Shown here one piece after another: positions 29,057 through 36,297 of a stretch of DNA of 38,156 nucleotides. The notes under the pieces are model-generated. The model made no database searches. It was not told the DNA's origin and saw only the letters and a program-made list of their open reading frames with translations. How positions within the stretch are numbered: position 1 is the first letter of the stretch; every line of letters starts with the position of its first letter. Position numbers and translations under genes: made by a program. The DNA lies in the IMG/VR virus record IMGVR_UViG_3300019124_000104, positions 1 to 38,156 of that record. One strand, written 5' to 3'. This stretch comes from a virus.

Positions 29057-29299
29057 TTATGAGCGCCGTTGCAGCCAGTTCCAGATTGCGGACATCCCAC
29101 CAAACAAGATTGCGCCAGCCACCATGGCGGCGAGCATTTTTGGGACGAAATGATTCCAGATCACCTCTTCGGAGGATAGGCTACGGTGGTCGTGGAGAAG
29201 GTGGCTGATCGTGGATAGAAAAATGCCGACAATTGCTCCCGCCGCTGCAAAGAACAGGGTGCTCCACCATCCTTCTGCTGTTTCAGGTTTCCTTGTCAT
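29057..29299 (-). CDS. Small membrane protein, two predicted helices
   Basis: 80 residues from the ATG at 29297-29299. Two hydrophobic segments, about 12-29 (STLFFAAAGAIVGIFLST) and 54-72 (KMLAAMVAGAILFGGMSA), are joined by a polar loop (HDHRSLSSEEVIWNH). Host-type codon use, flanked by long non-coding stretches. Topology suggests both ends on the same side. No family recognised; not obviously a holin because it lies outside the phage operons. Confidence 0.6.
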   Translation of the reverse strand: MTRKPETAEGWWSTLFFAAAGAIVGIFLSTISHLLHDHRSLSSEEVIWNHFVPKMLAAMVAGAILFGGMSAIWNWLQRRS

Positions 29300-29350
29300 A
29301 CTTGGCTGATTAGCCCACTTTTTACAGCTTGGCTATGGCTCTGCCCGCTG

Positions 29351-29605
29351 TTATAAGACGGCCTTGCGGAAACTTAAGAGCTGATCGCCCTTGAACCGAT
29401 CTGCGCGCTCCCGCGCCTGGATCTGTTCGACCGTCGGCTCGCAGACGCCTTCGCATTCCTTGAACGTGACCGCCACCTTATCCAGCGCGAGCATGTCCGG
29501 AGCGCCTGGCGCTTCAGCGAAAGGTCCGTGTCCGTGACCAGCTAGGAAGCTTAGGAACGGCAAATGGGAGACATGATGCCAGAGCCTCTGGATGGGTGCG
29601 CCCAC
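29351..29605 (-). CDS. Hypothetical protein
   Basis: 84 residues from a GTG at 29603-29605, chosen because GAGGAGG lies 5 nt upstream. The N-terminus is His/Leu-rich (HHVSHLPFLSFLAGHGHG); the C-terminal half is charged, with two cysteines (KECEGVCEPTVEQIQARERA). A Cys-x3-Cys plus several His could bind metal, but this is speculative. Isolated minus-strand gene within the host-like island. Confidence 0.5.
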   Translation of the reverse strand: MGAPIQRLWHHVSHLPFLSFLAGHGHGPFAEAPGAPDMLALDKVAVTFKECEGVCEPTVEQIQARERADRFKGDQLLSFRKAVL

Positions 29606-29762
29606 GGCAGCCTCCTCTCATCCAAGAGTATGCCCCCGCAACATGATAGCACGGTTTCATCGTCCATAATCTGACGGCCTTATCAGATATTGATGGTGTC
29701 TTTCATGCATAGCGAAGGGGTAGCACGAAGCTGCCCCTTCTCCGTCTGCGGTATGATCGAGG

Positions 29763-29954
29763 CTATGGAGGGCTGTTCGGGGGCTTGCCGCCCGCGTCAT
29801 TGCCAGGGCCGCCCTTGTCACCCTTGCCACTGTTGCCGGGTCCGCCGCCAACATTGCTGGGATTTGGGGGATCGGCATAGGCCACCGTGGACGCAACGAA
29901 CCCTGTCGCGAAAAACGCGACAATCAGGGCAGCAAAGAGCCTGATCTTGGTCAT
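29763..29954 (-). CDS. Small secreted Gly/Pro/Asn-rich protein
   Basis: 63 residues. MTKIRLFAALIVAFFATGFV then ASTVAYA is a clear signal peptide with cleavage after AYA. The mature 36 residues are low-complexity (NVGGGPGNSGKGDKGGPGND). Such short secreted peptides occur in Hyphomicrobiales chromosomes, and no function is known. CGGAGAAG lies before the ATG, and the leader contains a CACGGC/GCCGTG hairpin (29971-29988). Confidence 0.6.
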   Translation of the reverse strand: MTKIRLFAALIVAFFATGFVASTVAYADPPNPSNVGGGPGNSGKGDKGGPGNDAGGKPPNSPP

Positions 29955-30247
29955 GTTGCTTCTCCGTTTACACGGCTTGATTGCCGTGCCCGCAAAATTT
30001 GATGTCTTTATTTAGTATAATCAAGGAAAATCGTAAGTCTCTGCTGATTCTATACTAAGGCGGTATCCCAGAAGATATATCTTTTGCTTTATGTATCGGA
30101 ATAAATTCAACGAATATGGCATCTAACGACAGTATCGATTTTATACCTATAAATGTACAGGCATAGACAGTTAAGCCGTTCACTTACGATGTCTGCCTAT
30201 TCCGACGATCATATTTAGGCCGGTTCCCTAAAGGCGGGTTCCGCGAG
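29955..30247. other. AT-rich intergenic region with inverted repeat
   Basis: Composition drops sharply here compared with the surrounding DNA. TTAGTATA (30012-30019) and TATACTAA (30051-30058) are perfect inverted copies 31 nt apart. TATACT within the left arm (minus strand) could serve as a -10 for the secreted-protein gene. A small hairpin CACGGC - 6 nt - GCCGTG (29971-29988) lies in that gene's leader. No coding sequence supported. Confidence 0.4.
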
Positions 30248-30496
30248 TTACGCACCCCACGCCGAAAGCTGCCCCTCACCGAATGTTTGCTCTCCAGGGG
30301 CCGCGACACGATCAAGTTCTCGTCTGATCGCTTGCGCCGTCTTAGAATCGATGCCATCGAGCCGCTCAAGTTGGCCCGCGACAGCCCTGAGTTGGCCGAT
30401 TGTCTCGATGTTCTCTCGATGCAGCACGTCCCAGGCGGTTGAAGGCAGGCAGAGACCTTCAATTGGGCCTGCGCACGCTTCATAAGGGCGGGGCAT
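30248..30496 (-). CDS. Small protein with RpoA C-terminal-domain-like helices
   Basis: 82 residues from the ATG at 30494-30496 (AGGAG 7 nt upstream). LCLPSTAWDVLHRENIETIG followed by QLERLDGIDSKTAQAIRREL resembles the helix-hairpin-helix pattern of the RNA polymerase alpha-subunit C-terminal domain (L-x-L-S-x-R-A-x-N-x-L ... I-x-T-(I/V)-x-x-L ... G-x-K-(S/T)). That fold binds DNA and activators. A stand-alone copy could be a transcription modifier; the resemblance is by eye only. Confidence 0.55.
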   Translation of the reverse strand: MPRPYEACAGPIEGLCLPSTAWDVLHRENIETIGQLRAVAGQLERLDGIDSKTAQAIRRELDRVAAPGEQTFGEGQLSAWGA

Positions 30497-30502
30497 GGAC
30501 AA

Positions 30503-31039
30503 CTCCTAAGCCTTGCAGGTGTGAGCTGACGTCTCTCTGAGCCGCCGGAGCCTGGATCACACATGCTGATGATAGCTCATTATACGCCGTCGCCGGACAT
30601 GTGGCCAAAAAAAATACCATAAAGGCGCTTTAGCCTCACAATCATGTCGTTCGGGACAACAGCCTATGCCGGACCTGGATGCGCTTCTTCTGCGTAGCAA
30701 CCCACGTGTGTCGGCAACGGGCCGCTTAATCAAGGGCCTCTCCTACTCTGAGGTCCCGAAAGGGCTTAACTCCATGAGCGTTCTACTTGGCCGATGATCG
30801 GCTTCTCGAACGAAAGCCGTCCCTGATGATGGACTTTCGCTCCAGCCAGTTCTTCCTTGACGGTGATCGTGATGGCTGCGTCGACGCGACCGGGACCTTG
30901 CTACTGCCGGAGATTGATCCAGCGGATTTCCTCCCCTCCGTTGAAGGAGCAGAAGCGCTTTGTAACGAAGATATCATCGGTCAACACTGGCTCAGATTTG
31001 ATCGCCGTTCCATAAACGGCCCGCAAAACTTTCCATCTC
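30503..31039. other. Intergenic region, no supported gene
   Basis: No convincing coding sequence. A plus-strand open frame at 30787-31062 needs a TTG start, has no ribosome-binding site and runs into the convergent gene; its antisense frame is no better. AT-rich patches and a TTTAGCC at 30629-30635 occur, but without the dyad partner seen elsewhere. Confidence 0.4.
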
Positions 31040-31303
31040 CTACCCCGCCTCTTCGGAGATGAGCCGCCCGACCACGCCACGCAGGAACTGTGCCCGCGCG
31101 TCCTGCTCGGCGTGCAAGCGGGTGCGGCTCGTGAACACGAGGGTGTCGCCCTCGCGAAGCTCTAGCTTGCGCACCTCGGAGAGAAAGAGCGCATCCCTGT
31201 CCTGGCCCGTTGGATTAATGCGTCCCAAGCTTGGCAGCGGGCGATGGACTAACCCATCAGCCCGAGTAGTACCTTGGACGGGGTGAGTGTAGATAAACGA
31301 CAT
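31040..31303 (-). CDS. Hypothetical protein
   Basis: 87 residues from the ATG at 31301-31303. The C-terminal half, FLSEVRKLELREGDTLVFTS, then RTRLHAEQDARAQFLRGVVG, is protein-like and well ordered; the first 30 residues are less so. No membrane segment. It points away from the flp pilin gene, whose promoter must lie in the 40 nt between them or overlap its start. No family recognised. Confidence 0.45.
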   Translation of the reverse strand: MSFIYTHPVQGTTRADGLVHRPLPSLGRINPTGQDRDALFLSEVRKLELREGDTLVFTSRTRLHAEQDARAQFLRGVVGRLISEEAG

Positions 31304-31344
31304 CGACGGGGACGAATTGGTCGCCCCGAAAGAGGCACACAGAA

Positions 31345-31548
31345 ATGACGAAGATTATCTCTCGCTTCCGCAAAGATCAGTCGGGCGCTACCGCTATCGA
31401 ATACGGCCTTATTGCTGGGCTTATCGCTGTCGTCATCATCGGGGCCGTGAGCACCGTTGGCGGCACCCTCAAGACGAAGTTCGAAGCCATCAGCGGCGGC
31501 TTGACAGGTACGACGAGCACTAGCACCGGTACTGGTTCCGACTCCTAA
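31345..31548 (+). CDS. flp: Flp family type IVb pilin
   Basis: 67 residues: MTKIISRFRKDQSGATAIEY followed by GLIAGLIAVVIIGAV. The prepilin signature is complete: cleavage after Gly14 by a TadV/CpaA peptidase leaves ATAIEY with Glu at +5 and Tyr at +6, then a hydrophobic helix. The Thr/Ser/Gly-rich C-terminus (TGTTSTSTGTGSDS) is exposed on the filament. AGAGG lies 9 nt before the ATG. No cpa/tad assembly genes are in the window, so it is an orphan copy. Its 3' region holds three structured RNA repeats and a strong terminator. Confidence 0.88.
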   Translation: MTKIISRFRKDQSGATAIEYGLIAGLIAVVIIGAVSTVGGTLKTKFEAISGGLTGTTSTSTGTGSDS

Positions 31549-31562
31549 TCAGCAAGAGTTCC

Positions 31563-31639
31563 CCTGGCAGATGGGTGGCGCATTCCCTGTGGCCTGATCT
31601 GCTCACTCGCGGCGGTCGAGTGTCGAACCATAAACCGCC
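31563..31639 (+). ncRNA. Structured RNA repeat, copy 1 of 3
   Basis: P1: GCAGAT (31567-31572) with ATCTGC (31597-31602). One base later the hairpin CACTCG (31604-31609)/CGAGTG (31617-31622). Its loop is C plus GGCGGT (31611-31616), which can pair with ACCGCC (31634-31639) after an 11-nt A-rich linker containing CGAACCA, making an H-type pseudoknot. Begins 15 nt after the flp stop codon. Confidence 0.65.
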
Positions 31640-31646
31640 GAAAACT

Positions 31647-31726
31647 CCTGGCAGACGAGTGGCCTCGTGTCCCTGTGCCAAGTCTACTCACTTGCCGGTG
31701 GGCAAGTGTACGAACCAAAACCCACC
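31647..31726 (+). ncRNA. Structured RNA repeat, copy 2 of 3 (covarying copy)
   Basis: P1: GCAGAC (31651-31656) with GTCTAC (31682-31687; one mismatch). Hairpin CACTTG (31689-31694)/CAAGTG (31703-31708). Loop GGTGGG (31697-31702) pairs with CCCACC (31721-31726). Both the hairpin stem and the pseudoknot differ from copies 1 and 3 by changes on both strands that keep pairing, which is the best evidence that the structure is selected. CGAACCA is again present in the linker. Confidence 0.7.
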
Positions 31727-31733
31727 ACCAGCT

Positions 31734-31808
31734 CCTGGCAGGCGAGCGGCTCGTCCCTGTGCCAAGTCTGCCCACTCGCGGCGGTCGAGTGTCGAACCAT
31801 AAACCGCC
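31734..31808 (+). ncRNA. Structured RNA repeat, copy 3 of 3
   Basis: P1: GCAGGC (31738-31743) with GTCTGC (31766-31771; one G-U). Hairpin CACTCG (31773-31778)/CGAGTG (31786-31791). Loop GGCGGT (31780-31785) pairs with ACCGCC (31803-31808). Shares CCTGGCAG at the 5' end and CCCTGTGCCAAGTCT with copy 2. Followed 6 nt later by an intrinsic terminator. Confidence 0.65.
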
Positions 31809-31813
31809 AAACT

Positions 31814-31844
31814 AAAGGGCCGCTGGAGACAGCGGCCCTTTTTT
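31814..31844 (+). terminator. Strong intrinsic terminator after the RNA repeats
   Basis: AAAGGGCCGCTG (31814-31825), GAGA loop, CAGCGGCCC (31830-31838) followed by six T (31839-31844). The U-run is on the plus strand, fixing the direction of the flp-repeat transcript. Confidence 0.9.
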
Positions 31845-31860
31845 CGGGGGGCTGCAAATA

Positions 31861-31896
31861 CGAAGCCCGCGCCTGGGGGGCTTGGCGCGGGCTTCG
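31861..31896 (-). terminator. Long hairpin at the island / phage border
   Basis: CGAAGCCCGCGCC (31861-31873), 10-nt loop, GGCGCGGGCTTCG (31884-31896): a perfect 13-bp stem. On the minus strand it is followed by TATTTGC, on the plus strand by TTGGTC. It could end the minus-strand early operon arriving from 31970. Confidence 0.5.
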
Positions 31897-31969
31897 TTGG
31901 TCTGATTGGGAGGTTTCGCCCTTTTACGGGCTCCAAAAGGCTGTCAAGGGTCCACTTGGATGTCACTGG

Positions 31970-32257
31970 TCAATTTTGACGCACCTGATCGCGCAAATCC
32001 CGGTTCAATGCCTCCAGCTCCTTGATGCGAGCGGTGCGATACGACAGCAGCCGGTCGAGTTCCTGCACCTGCGTTCGCAGGCGCGCGATCTCGGTCTCAA
32101 GAGCACCGGGGCGCTCGCGCGCCTTGCGCCGCTCGATTTCGCGACGTGCTTCTTCGCCCGCCTTGCGCCATGCATACCGCTGATGCCAGCGGTCAATCCA
32201 TACGATGCCCACGCCGAACGCCAAGCAGATGAGAGCGGCGGCCATAATCTCAGGCAT
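31970..32257 (-). CDS. Small membrane protein with coiled coil
   Basis: 95 residues from the ATG at 32255-32257, 8 nt inside the end of the upstream gene. MPEIMAAALICLAFGVGIVW is a transmembrane helix; the rest (HQRYAWRKAGEEARREIERR, then EIARLRTQVQELDRLLSYRT) is a heptad-rich coiled coil. It resembles an inner-membrane spanin in architecture but lies in the early operon, far from the lysis genes, so that role is doubtful. Last phage gene before the host-like island. Confidence 0.65.
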   Translation of the reverse strand: MPEIMAAALICLAFGVGIVWIDRWHQRYAWRKAGEEARREIERRKARERPGALETEIARLRTQVQELDRLLSYRTARIKELEALNRDLRDQVRQN

Positions 32258-32771
32258 CCGACACCTCCGCGATAGCATCCAGACTTGCAATGGGCGACAG
32301 CTCGTGGGCTTCCATGATGACCCGCTTGCCATAGCCGAAATCACGGAGGCGATGATCTCGCATGAATTTCTGGCGGCTCACGACACCGTGCAGCTCCACC
32401 ACGCTGGCCATGCGTGAGTTCCACGGGTGAACGAAGCACAGCACCATCGCATCGGCCTTGAAGTCGGTGAGCGCGTTGAGCTTGATGATGGGCGGGCGGT
32501 GCGTGGCCGCTTTCACCTCCACCCGCAGCTCACCCACATAGAGATCCGGTGCCCCGTTGTCGCCATCGGGTGAAACGCTTTCGTCCAGCGGAAACCCGAA
32601 GCGCTTGCACACCGCCAGCTCCGCACGCACGCCATCGAGATGGAGTCCGAGATCACCCTTGTCGGCGGCAACCCGGTAGTTTGGCCAACCTTCCTTTGCC
32701 GCGTTCCGCGCCACCGCCACGCGCCGAACGCGCTCCATGTCCGCCTCGGTGAGCATCACGTACTCGATCAT
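32250..32771 (-). CDS. PD-(D/E)XK nuclease-like phage protein
   Basis: 173 residues from the ATG at 32769-32771 behind AGGAGGG. The middle reads DNGAPDLYVGELRVEVKAAT: a Pro-Asp, nine residues, then Glu-Val-Lys, the spacing of a PD-(D/E)XK active site, followed by a strand (ADAMVLCFVHPW). An upstream Glu (RAELAVCKRFGF) would be the helix acid. Phage enzymes of this fold act as resolvases, exonucleases or restriction-like nucleases. Family membership is inferred from motif alone. ATGA overlap with the next gene upstream. Confidence 0.65.
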   Translation of the reverse strand: MIEYVMLTEADMERVRRVAVARNAAKEGWPNYRVAADKGDLGLHLDGVRAELAVCKRFGFPLDESVSPDGDNGAPDLYVGELRVEVKAATHRPPIIKLNALTDFKADAMVLCFVHPWNSRMASVVELHGVVSRQKFMRDHRLRDFGYGKRVIMEAHELSPIASLDAIAEVSDA

Positions 32772-33607
32772 GCGGCCCTCCTGTTCAGGTGCGTTGCAAT
32801 CGAATGGTCGCGCAGCGAGCGCAGTACGCGGCGCTGATTGGCATCCCGCTCCCCCGTCCAAGGCCGCTGCGCTGCGGCGGGCGGGAGCGGATCGATGGTT
32901 TCGAGACGACCGACGAGGTCGACAGCCAGGTAATCGAGGGCGGCCCACCAGACGATGTACTCGGCGCGATCCGCCAGGACGACGCGCGGCTCCGGGTCGT
33001 AGCGCAACGGGCAGTAGGAGCCGCGCTTGTAGACGCCGCCCCGCATCGCGGGCGACGGCACCGCATACGGCACCGCGTACTCAAGCGCCGGGCGCTCCTC
33101 GATCACGCTGCCCTGGTCGTTCAACACCTGTGTCCACCGGGTGGTCTGCCATTGCCGCTCCCATCGCAGCACCATGGGCTTGTTCGATTGCGGGTGCAGG
33201 CACGGCAGGCACCGCTTTGGCGGCGGCGTCAGGTGGGGTCTCGTGCCCATACGGGCATGGAGCCGCACGGTGGCGACAATGCCCGCCAGCGCCCGCTGTA
33301 TGGCCCCCAGTTCGTTGAGGTCGAAGCCGAGGTCGGGCATAAGCCCCAGCTCCTCGTTGTATTCGGCTTCCGCCACCAGCGAGAGCGCCTGGACACGCTC
33401 CTCGACCACAAGCGCGTCGGGGTGCGGCGTTCCAAGAGCGGGCGGCATTCCCGGCTCGTGGCTGAAGCTCTCGTCTACCAGCGTTCCAAGCGCGCCCGCC
33501 GTCATCATGCGGTCCCACGGCGAGGACGGCGCGGCGCTGGTTTTCGGCAACTCCTCTCGGTAGGCCCATTGCAGTACCTGCTCGATATCGAGTGCGCGGC
33601 GGATCAT
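32768..33607 (-). CDS. Phage early protein of unknown function
   Basis: 279 residues. Segments such as EQVLQWAYREELPKTSAAPS, GLMPDLGFDLNELGAIQRAL and RAEYIVWWAALDYLAVDLVG are well ordered. It has the look of a conserved protein of Hyphomicrobiales phages, but I cannot name a domain. Trp residues and a Cys-x2-Cys (KRCLPCLHPQ) are noted; single pairs do not make a zinc site. It sits in the replication operon with ATGA overlaps on both sides (32768-32771 and 33604-33607). Confidence 0.7.
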   Translation of the reverse strand: MIRRALDIEQVLQWAYREELPKTSAAPSSPWDRMMTAGALGTLVDESFSHEPGMPPALGTPHPDALVVEERVQALSLVAEAEYNEELGLMPDLGFDLNELGAIQRALAGIVATVRLHARMGTRPHLTPPPKRCLPCLHPQSNKPMVLRWERQWQTTRWTQVLNDQGSVIEERPALEYAVPYAVPSPAMRGGVYKRGSYCPLRYDPEPRVVLADRAEYIVWWAALDYLAVDLVGRLETIDPLPPAAAQRPWTGERDANQRRVLRSLRDHSIATHLNRRAA

Positions 33608-33861
33608 GCGTTGCCTTTCGTCTTGCGGGGTGGTGGGAAAATCGGCTGCGGGTCGGTTGCCTCGCCAAAGTGGCGGCAGGCGGACGTGTCGTGCTCCACG
33701 CGGCGGCTCTTTTCATCGTCGCGCGCTGCGGCGCGCATGGGCGGGCCTCCCCTGCCCTGGCGGCGGCGGCGCTTCGGCAGGGCGTTGCCTGCCCAATGCT
33801 CACACTCGCGGCAGGTGCGGCCCGCAGGCCCGCTGCCAGCCAAATGCGCCATGCCGGGCAC
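33604..33861 (-). CDS. Small Cys-rich (zinc-binding-like) protein; 5' end interrupted by an amber codon
   Basis: 85 residues if started at the GTG at 33861; the ATG at 33852 is another option. CRECEHW ... SACRHFGEATD gives C-x2-C plus C-x-H, a likely metal site. The frame is protein-like upstream of 33861 too (TQGYRADLALQIERTVPGMA) up to a TAG at 33919-33921. Four codons before that TAG stands ATG GGC ATC CTG (33922-33933) with GGGAG upstream. The native start is therefore probably 33933, and the TAG is a nonsense change at codon 5. The alternative is a tiny leader peptide MGIL. Confidence 0.65.
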   Translation of the reverse strand: MPGMAHLAGSGPAGRTCRECEHWAGNALPKRRRRQGRGGPPMRAAARDDEKSRRVEHDTSACRHFGEATDPQPIFPPPRKTKGNA

Positions 33862-33944
33862 GGTGCGCTCGATCTGCAGCGCCAGATCTGCACGATAGCC
33901 TTGCGTGAGGTGTTCGCTCTACAGGATGCCCATCGCGGTTCTCC

Positions 33945-34883
33945 CTATGCGGCCTGCCTAGTAGGGCGCGGGATGTTGAACTCGGCCAGAATGTGCGCCG
34001 GAACGCGGGTGCGCGGGCTGTCGGGCGGCTGGCTCTTCGATTGGATGCACGGCGGCCAATGGCGGCTGCGCATCCAATCCGCGACGAAACCGCGCCAGAT
34101 GTGGTCGGGCAACTCCTGCGCTGCCGGTGCTGCCGCCTGTGGCAGAACAACCGGATCGTTCAGTTTGGAGAGGATGTGCGGTTGAAAAACCTTCCAGCTT
34201 CGCAACGCGCGCCCGGCGGCGTGCGTTCGCGCCGCCTCTTCCCGCACCACCGGAAGGACGTGCTTTTCGAGGTCGGCTCCGCGCTCCAGGCATTCGCGGA
34301 TAGGGGTCAGGTCGTTTGCGTTGCGCAACGGCCAGTCGATGCCGGGCGGCAACTGCGCCAGAAGTTTGGCTTGCAGATCGAGATCCGAAAGCCCGCCCGC
34401 GTGCCCCGGCCCCAGGCCGGTGGCCTCGCGCCCATAGCGTAGCGATCTGGCTTCTGGCTTCTGGTTTCTGGTATCAGGTTCAGCGTGGGTTGCCTGGATA
34501 AAACCTGCTGGGTTTCGAGCGCCGTTGATTTCATTGAGCCTTTGTGCAGGTTTCCTTCCGCCGCGCGTTCCATTTTTGCGCGAGTTTTCAGCGAGTTTTT
34601 CCCGACTTTTCACCTCTTTTTCGGCGCGCGAGTTGGTCAAACGCCCGTGCGGGTCCAGGTGCAGCTTGCCGTACTCAATGAGCCGCTCGACCACCTTCTG
34701 CACCGATGTAGGGCGCAAGCCGCAGCGCAGGCCGAGGCGTTTGTAATCGCACGCCACCGGCCCGCCCCGGTCGTAAATCATCATCAGCACGACGGTGTAG
34801 ACGCCGATTTCCTGGGCATCGAGGCCCACTACTCCCGAAAGGAAGTCTGACGGATAGCATTTGAAATACGGCACGTTACTCAT
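33945..34883 (-). CDS. Replication protein with DUF1376 N-terminus (O-like)
   Basis: 312 residues. PYFKCYPSDFLSGVVGLDAQ, then EIGVYTVVLMMIYDRGGPVA, then LRCGLRPTSVQKVVERLIEY is the DUF1376 winged-helix-like region found in phage replication initiators. A charged linker (NSRAEKEVKSREKLAENSRK) leads to a C-terminal part with IDWPLRNANDLTPIRECLER and LPDHIWRGFVADWMRSRHWP. It is positioned directly downstream of DnaB, as phage helicase loaders/initiators are, so it probably recruits the helicase to the phage origin. AAGGAC lies 8 nt before the ATG. Confidence 0.82.
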   Translation of the reverse strand: MSNVPYFKCYPSDFLSGVVGLDAQEIGVYTVVLMMIYDRGGPVACDYKRLGLRCGLRPTSVQKVVERLIEYGKLHLDPHGRLTNSRAEKEVKSREKLAENSRKNGTRGGRKPAQRLNEINGARNPAGFIQATHAEPDTRNQKPEARSLRYGREATGLGPGHAGGLSDLDLQAKLLAQLPPGIDWPLRNANDLTPIRECLERGADLEKHVLPVVREEAARTHAAGRALRSWKVFQPHILSKLNDPVVLPQAAAPAAQELPDHIWRGFVADWMRSRHWPPCIQSKSQPPDSPRTRVPAHILAEFNIPRPTRQAA

Positions 34884-34893
34884 TGGCTTGTCC

Positions 34894-36297
34894 TTATTGG
34901 CTCAACTCGGACACGATGTTCGCGCCGATGTCGCAGAAACATTGAACAGTTCCCGTTGGCCCCTGGCGCTGCTTGAGCACGATTACCTCCAGCTCGTGTT
35001 TCATTCCGGCGAGCAGCGCGTGCTCTTCCGGCGTGAGATCCGGCTTGTTTTCGAGGTAATAGGCGGCGCGGTAGAGCCCGATCACCACGTCGGCGTCCTG
35101 CTCGATGGAGCCCGAGTCGCGCAGGTCCATGAGTTGCGGGCGCTTGTCGTTGCGGCCCTCGACGCCCCGGTTCAATTGACAGAGCGCAACGACCGCCACC
35201 TCCAGCTCCTTCGCCATGACCTTGAGCGCCGCCGTGATCTCGGAGATTTCCTGCACGCGGTTGCCCGCGTAGCGTTTGGAGGCCCGCACGAGGCCGATGT
35301 GGTCGACCGCCACCATGGAGAGCTTCTGGCCGTGCCGCTCCGCGCGGGCTTTGAGCTGGCGCACGCGCGCCGCGATCTGGCTTACCGTGAGCCCCGGCTC
35401 CTGCTCGATCCACAACGGCAGGTGGTCGACCATGTCCTGCGCTTCGACCAGCCGCTGAAGCTGTTCGGCGGAAAGGTGTGCGCCCAACCGGATATCGGTG
35501 TAGGGCAACGGCTCCAGATGCGGCGCATAGGCGGCGCTCGCCACCGCGCGCTCCCCCAACTGCTGGGCGGTCATCTCGAGCGAGATGAAAGCGCAGCCCT
35601 CGCCGCTCCTTGCCACCGCCATCGCGGTGTGGAGCGCCACCGTCGTCTTGCCCATGCCGGGCCTGCCCGCCAGAATGATGAGGTCGCCTGGGTGAGCGCC
35701 CAGCGTCATCTTGTCGAGACTTGGCAATCCAAGCGTGGTGCCACGCATGTTCTCGCCGTTGCGGGCGCGTTCGACCCGCGCCACCACCGCACGCACCGCC
35801 TCGCCCACCGTCACCCGGCGCAAGGATTGCGGGCGCGTGGCGGTGGCGATTTGGTCGAGAGACTCGATCATCTCCGAGGCATAGCGCGACGGGTTGACGA
35901 CCATGCCGACCGTCATGGCCGCGACCGCATCCTGAGACACGGCGAGAAGCCTGCGCATTTGCGCCGCGTTGCGGATGGCCTTCGCATAGTCGCGCGCATT
36001 CATCACCGTGGTCGCTTCAGCGTGCAGGCGGGCGAGATATTGGCCCACCGTCACGCCGCCCAGATCCCGATCACCGATCACGAGCCGCACGAGGTGCGCA
36101 TCGATGACTTCGCCCTGGTCGCGGCGCTCGCACATGGCGGCGAAAATCAGCCGGTGCAGTTCCTCGTGAAAATCCTCGGGCTCCACGAAATCGCGCGCCG
36201 CATCAAGCGCCTCGGCGTTGTGCAGGATTGCGCCAAGCAACGCCTGCTCACTATCGATGGTGTGCGGGATTTCAGGCCGGTCGGCATGGTAGTTCAC
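34894..36297 (-). CDS. Replicative DNA helicase, DnaB family
   Basis: 467 residues. The N-terminal domain (PHTIDSEQALLGAILHNAEA) and the RecA-like C-terminal domain are both present. Walker A GRPGMGKT is at 211-218, then FISLEMTAQQ, Walker B MVAVDHIGLV, LCQLNRGVEG with the arginine finger region, and LRDSGSIEQDADVVIGL. This unwinds DNA at the phage replication fork as a hexamer. The 5' end overlaps the upstream small gene by 26 nt. No primase gene is seen, so host DnaG is probably used. Confidence 0.92.
   Translation of the reverse strand: MNYHADRPEIPHTIDSEQALLGAILHNAEALDAARDFVEPEDFHEELHRLIFAAMCERRDQGEVIDAHLVRLVIGDRDLGGVTVGQYLARLHAEATTVMNARDYAKAIRNAAQMRRLLAVSQDAVAAMTVGMVVNPSRYASEMIESLDQIATATRPQSLRRVTVGEAVRAVVARVERARNGENMRGTTLGLPSLDKMTLGAHPGDLIILAGRPGMGKTTVALHTAMAVARSGEGCAFISLEMTAQQLGERAVASAAYAPHLEPLPYTDIRLGAHLSAEQLQRLVEAQDMVDHLPLWIEQEPGLTVSQIAARVRQLKARAERHGQKLSMVAVDHIGLVRASKRYAGNRVQEISEITAALKVMAKELEVAVVALCQLNRGVEGRNDKRPQLMDLRDSGSIEQDADVVIGLYRAAYYLENKPDLTPEEHALLAGMKHELEVIVLKQRQGPTGTVQCFCDIGANIVSELSQ

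Noticed and set aside
30787-31062. Plus-strand frame upstream of the flp region
   Set aside because: TTG start, no ribosome-binding site, overlaps a convergent gene, no recognisable protein character.
31563-31808. CRISPR array or tRNA-like genes in the triple repeat
   Set aside because: Repeats are 75-80 nt with almost no spacers and no cas genes. GTCGAACCA resembles a T-loop, but no acceptor or anticodon stem can be drawn on either strand.
31563-31844. Type III toxin-antitoxin (RNA antitoxin repeats)
   Set aside because: Pseudoknot repeats fit loosely, but units are about twice the usual length and no toxin gene follows the terminator on the same strand.
31688-31966. Minus-strand frame starting 4 nt after the membrane coiled-coil gene
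   Set aside because: Its position is gene-like, but it is the antisense of the terminator, the 31861 hairpin and two RNA repeats, and the product is low-complexity. The first 25 codons could be a truncated phage gene; not supported enough to list.
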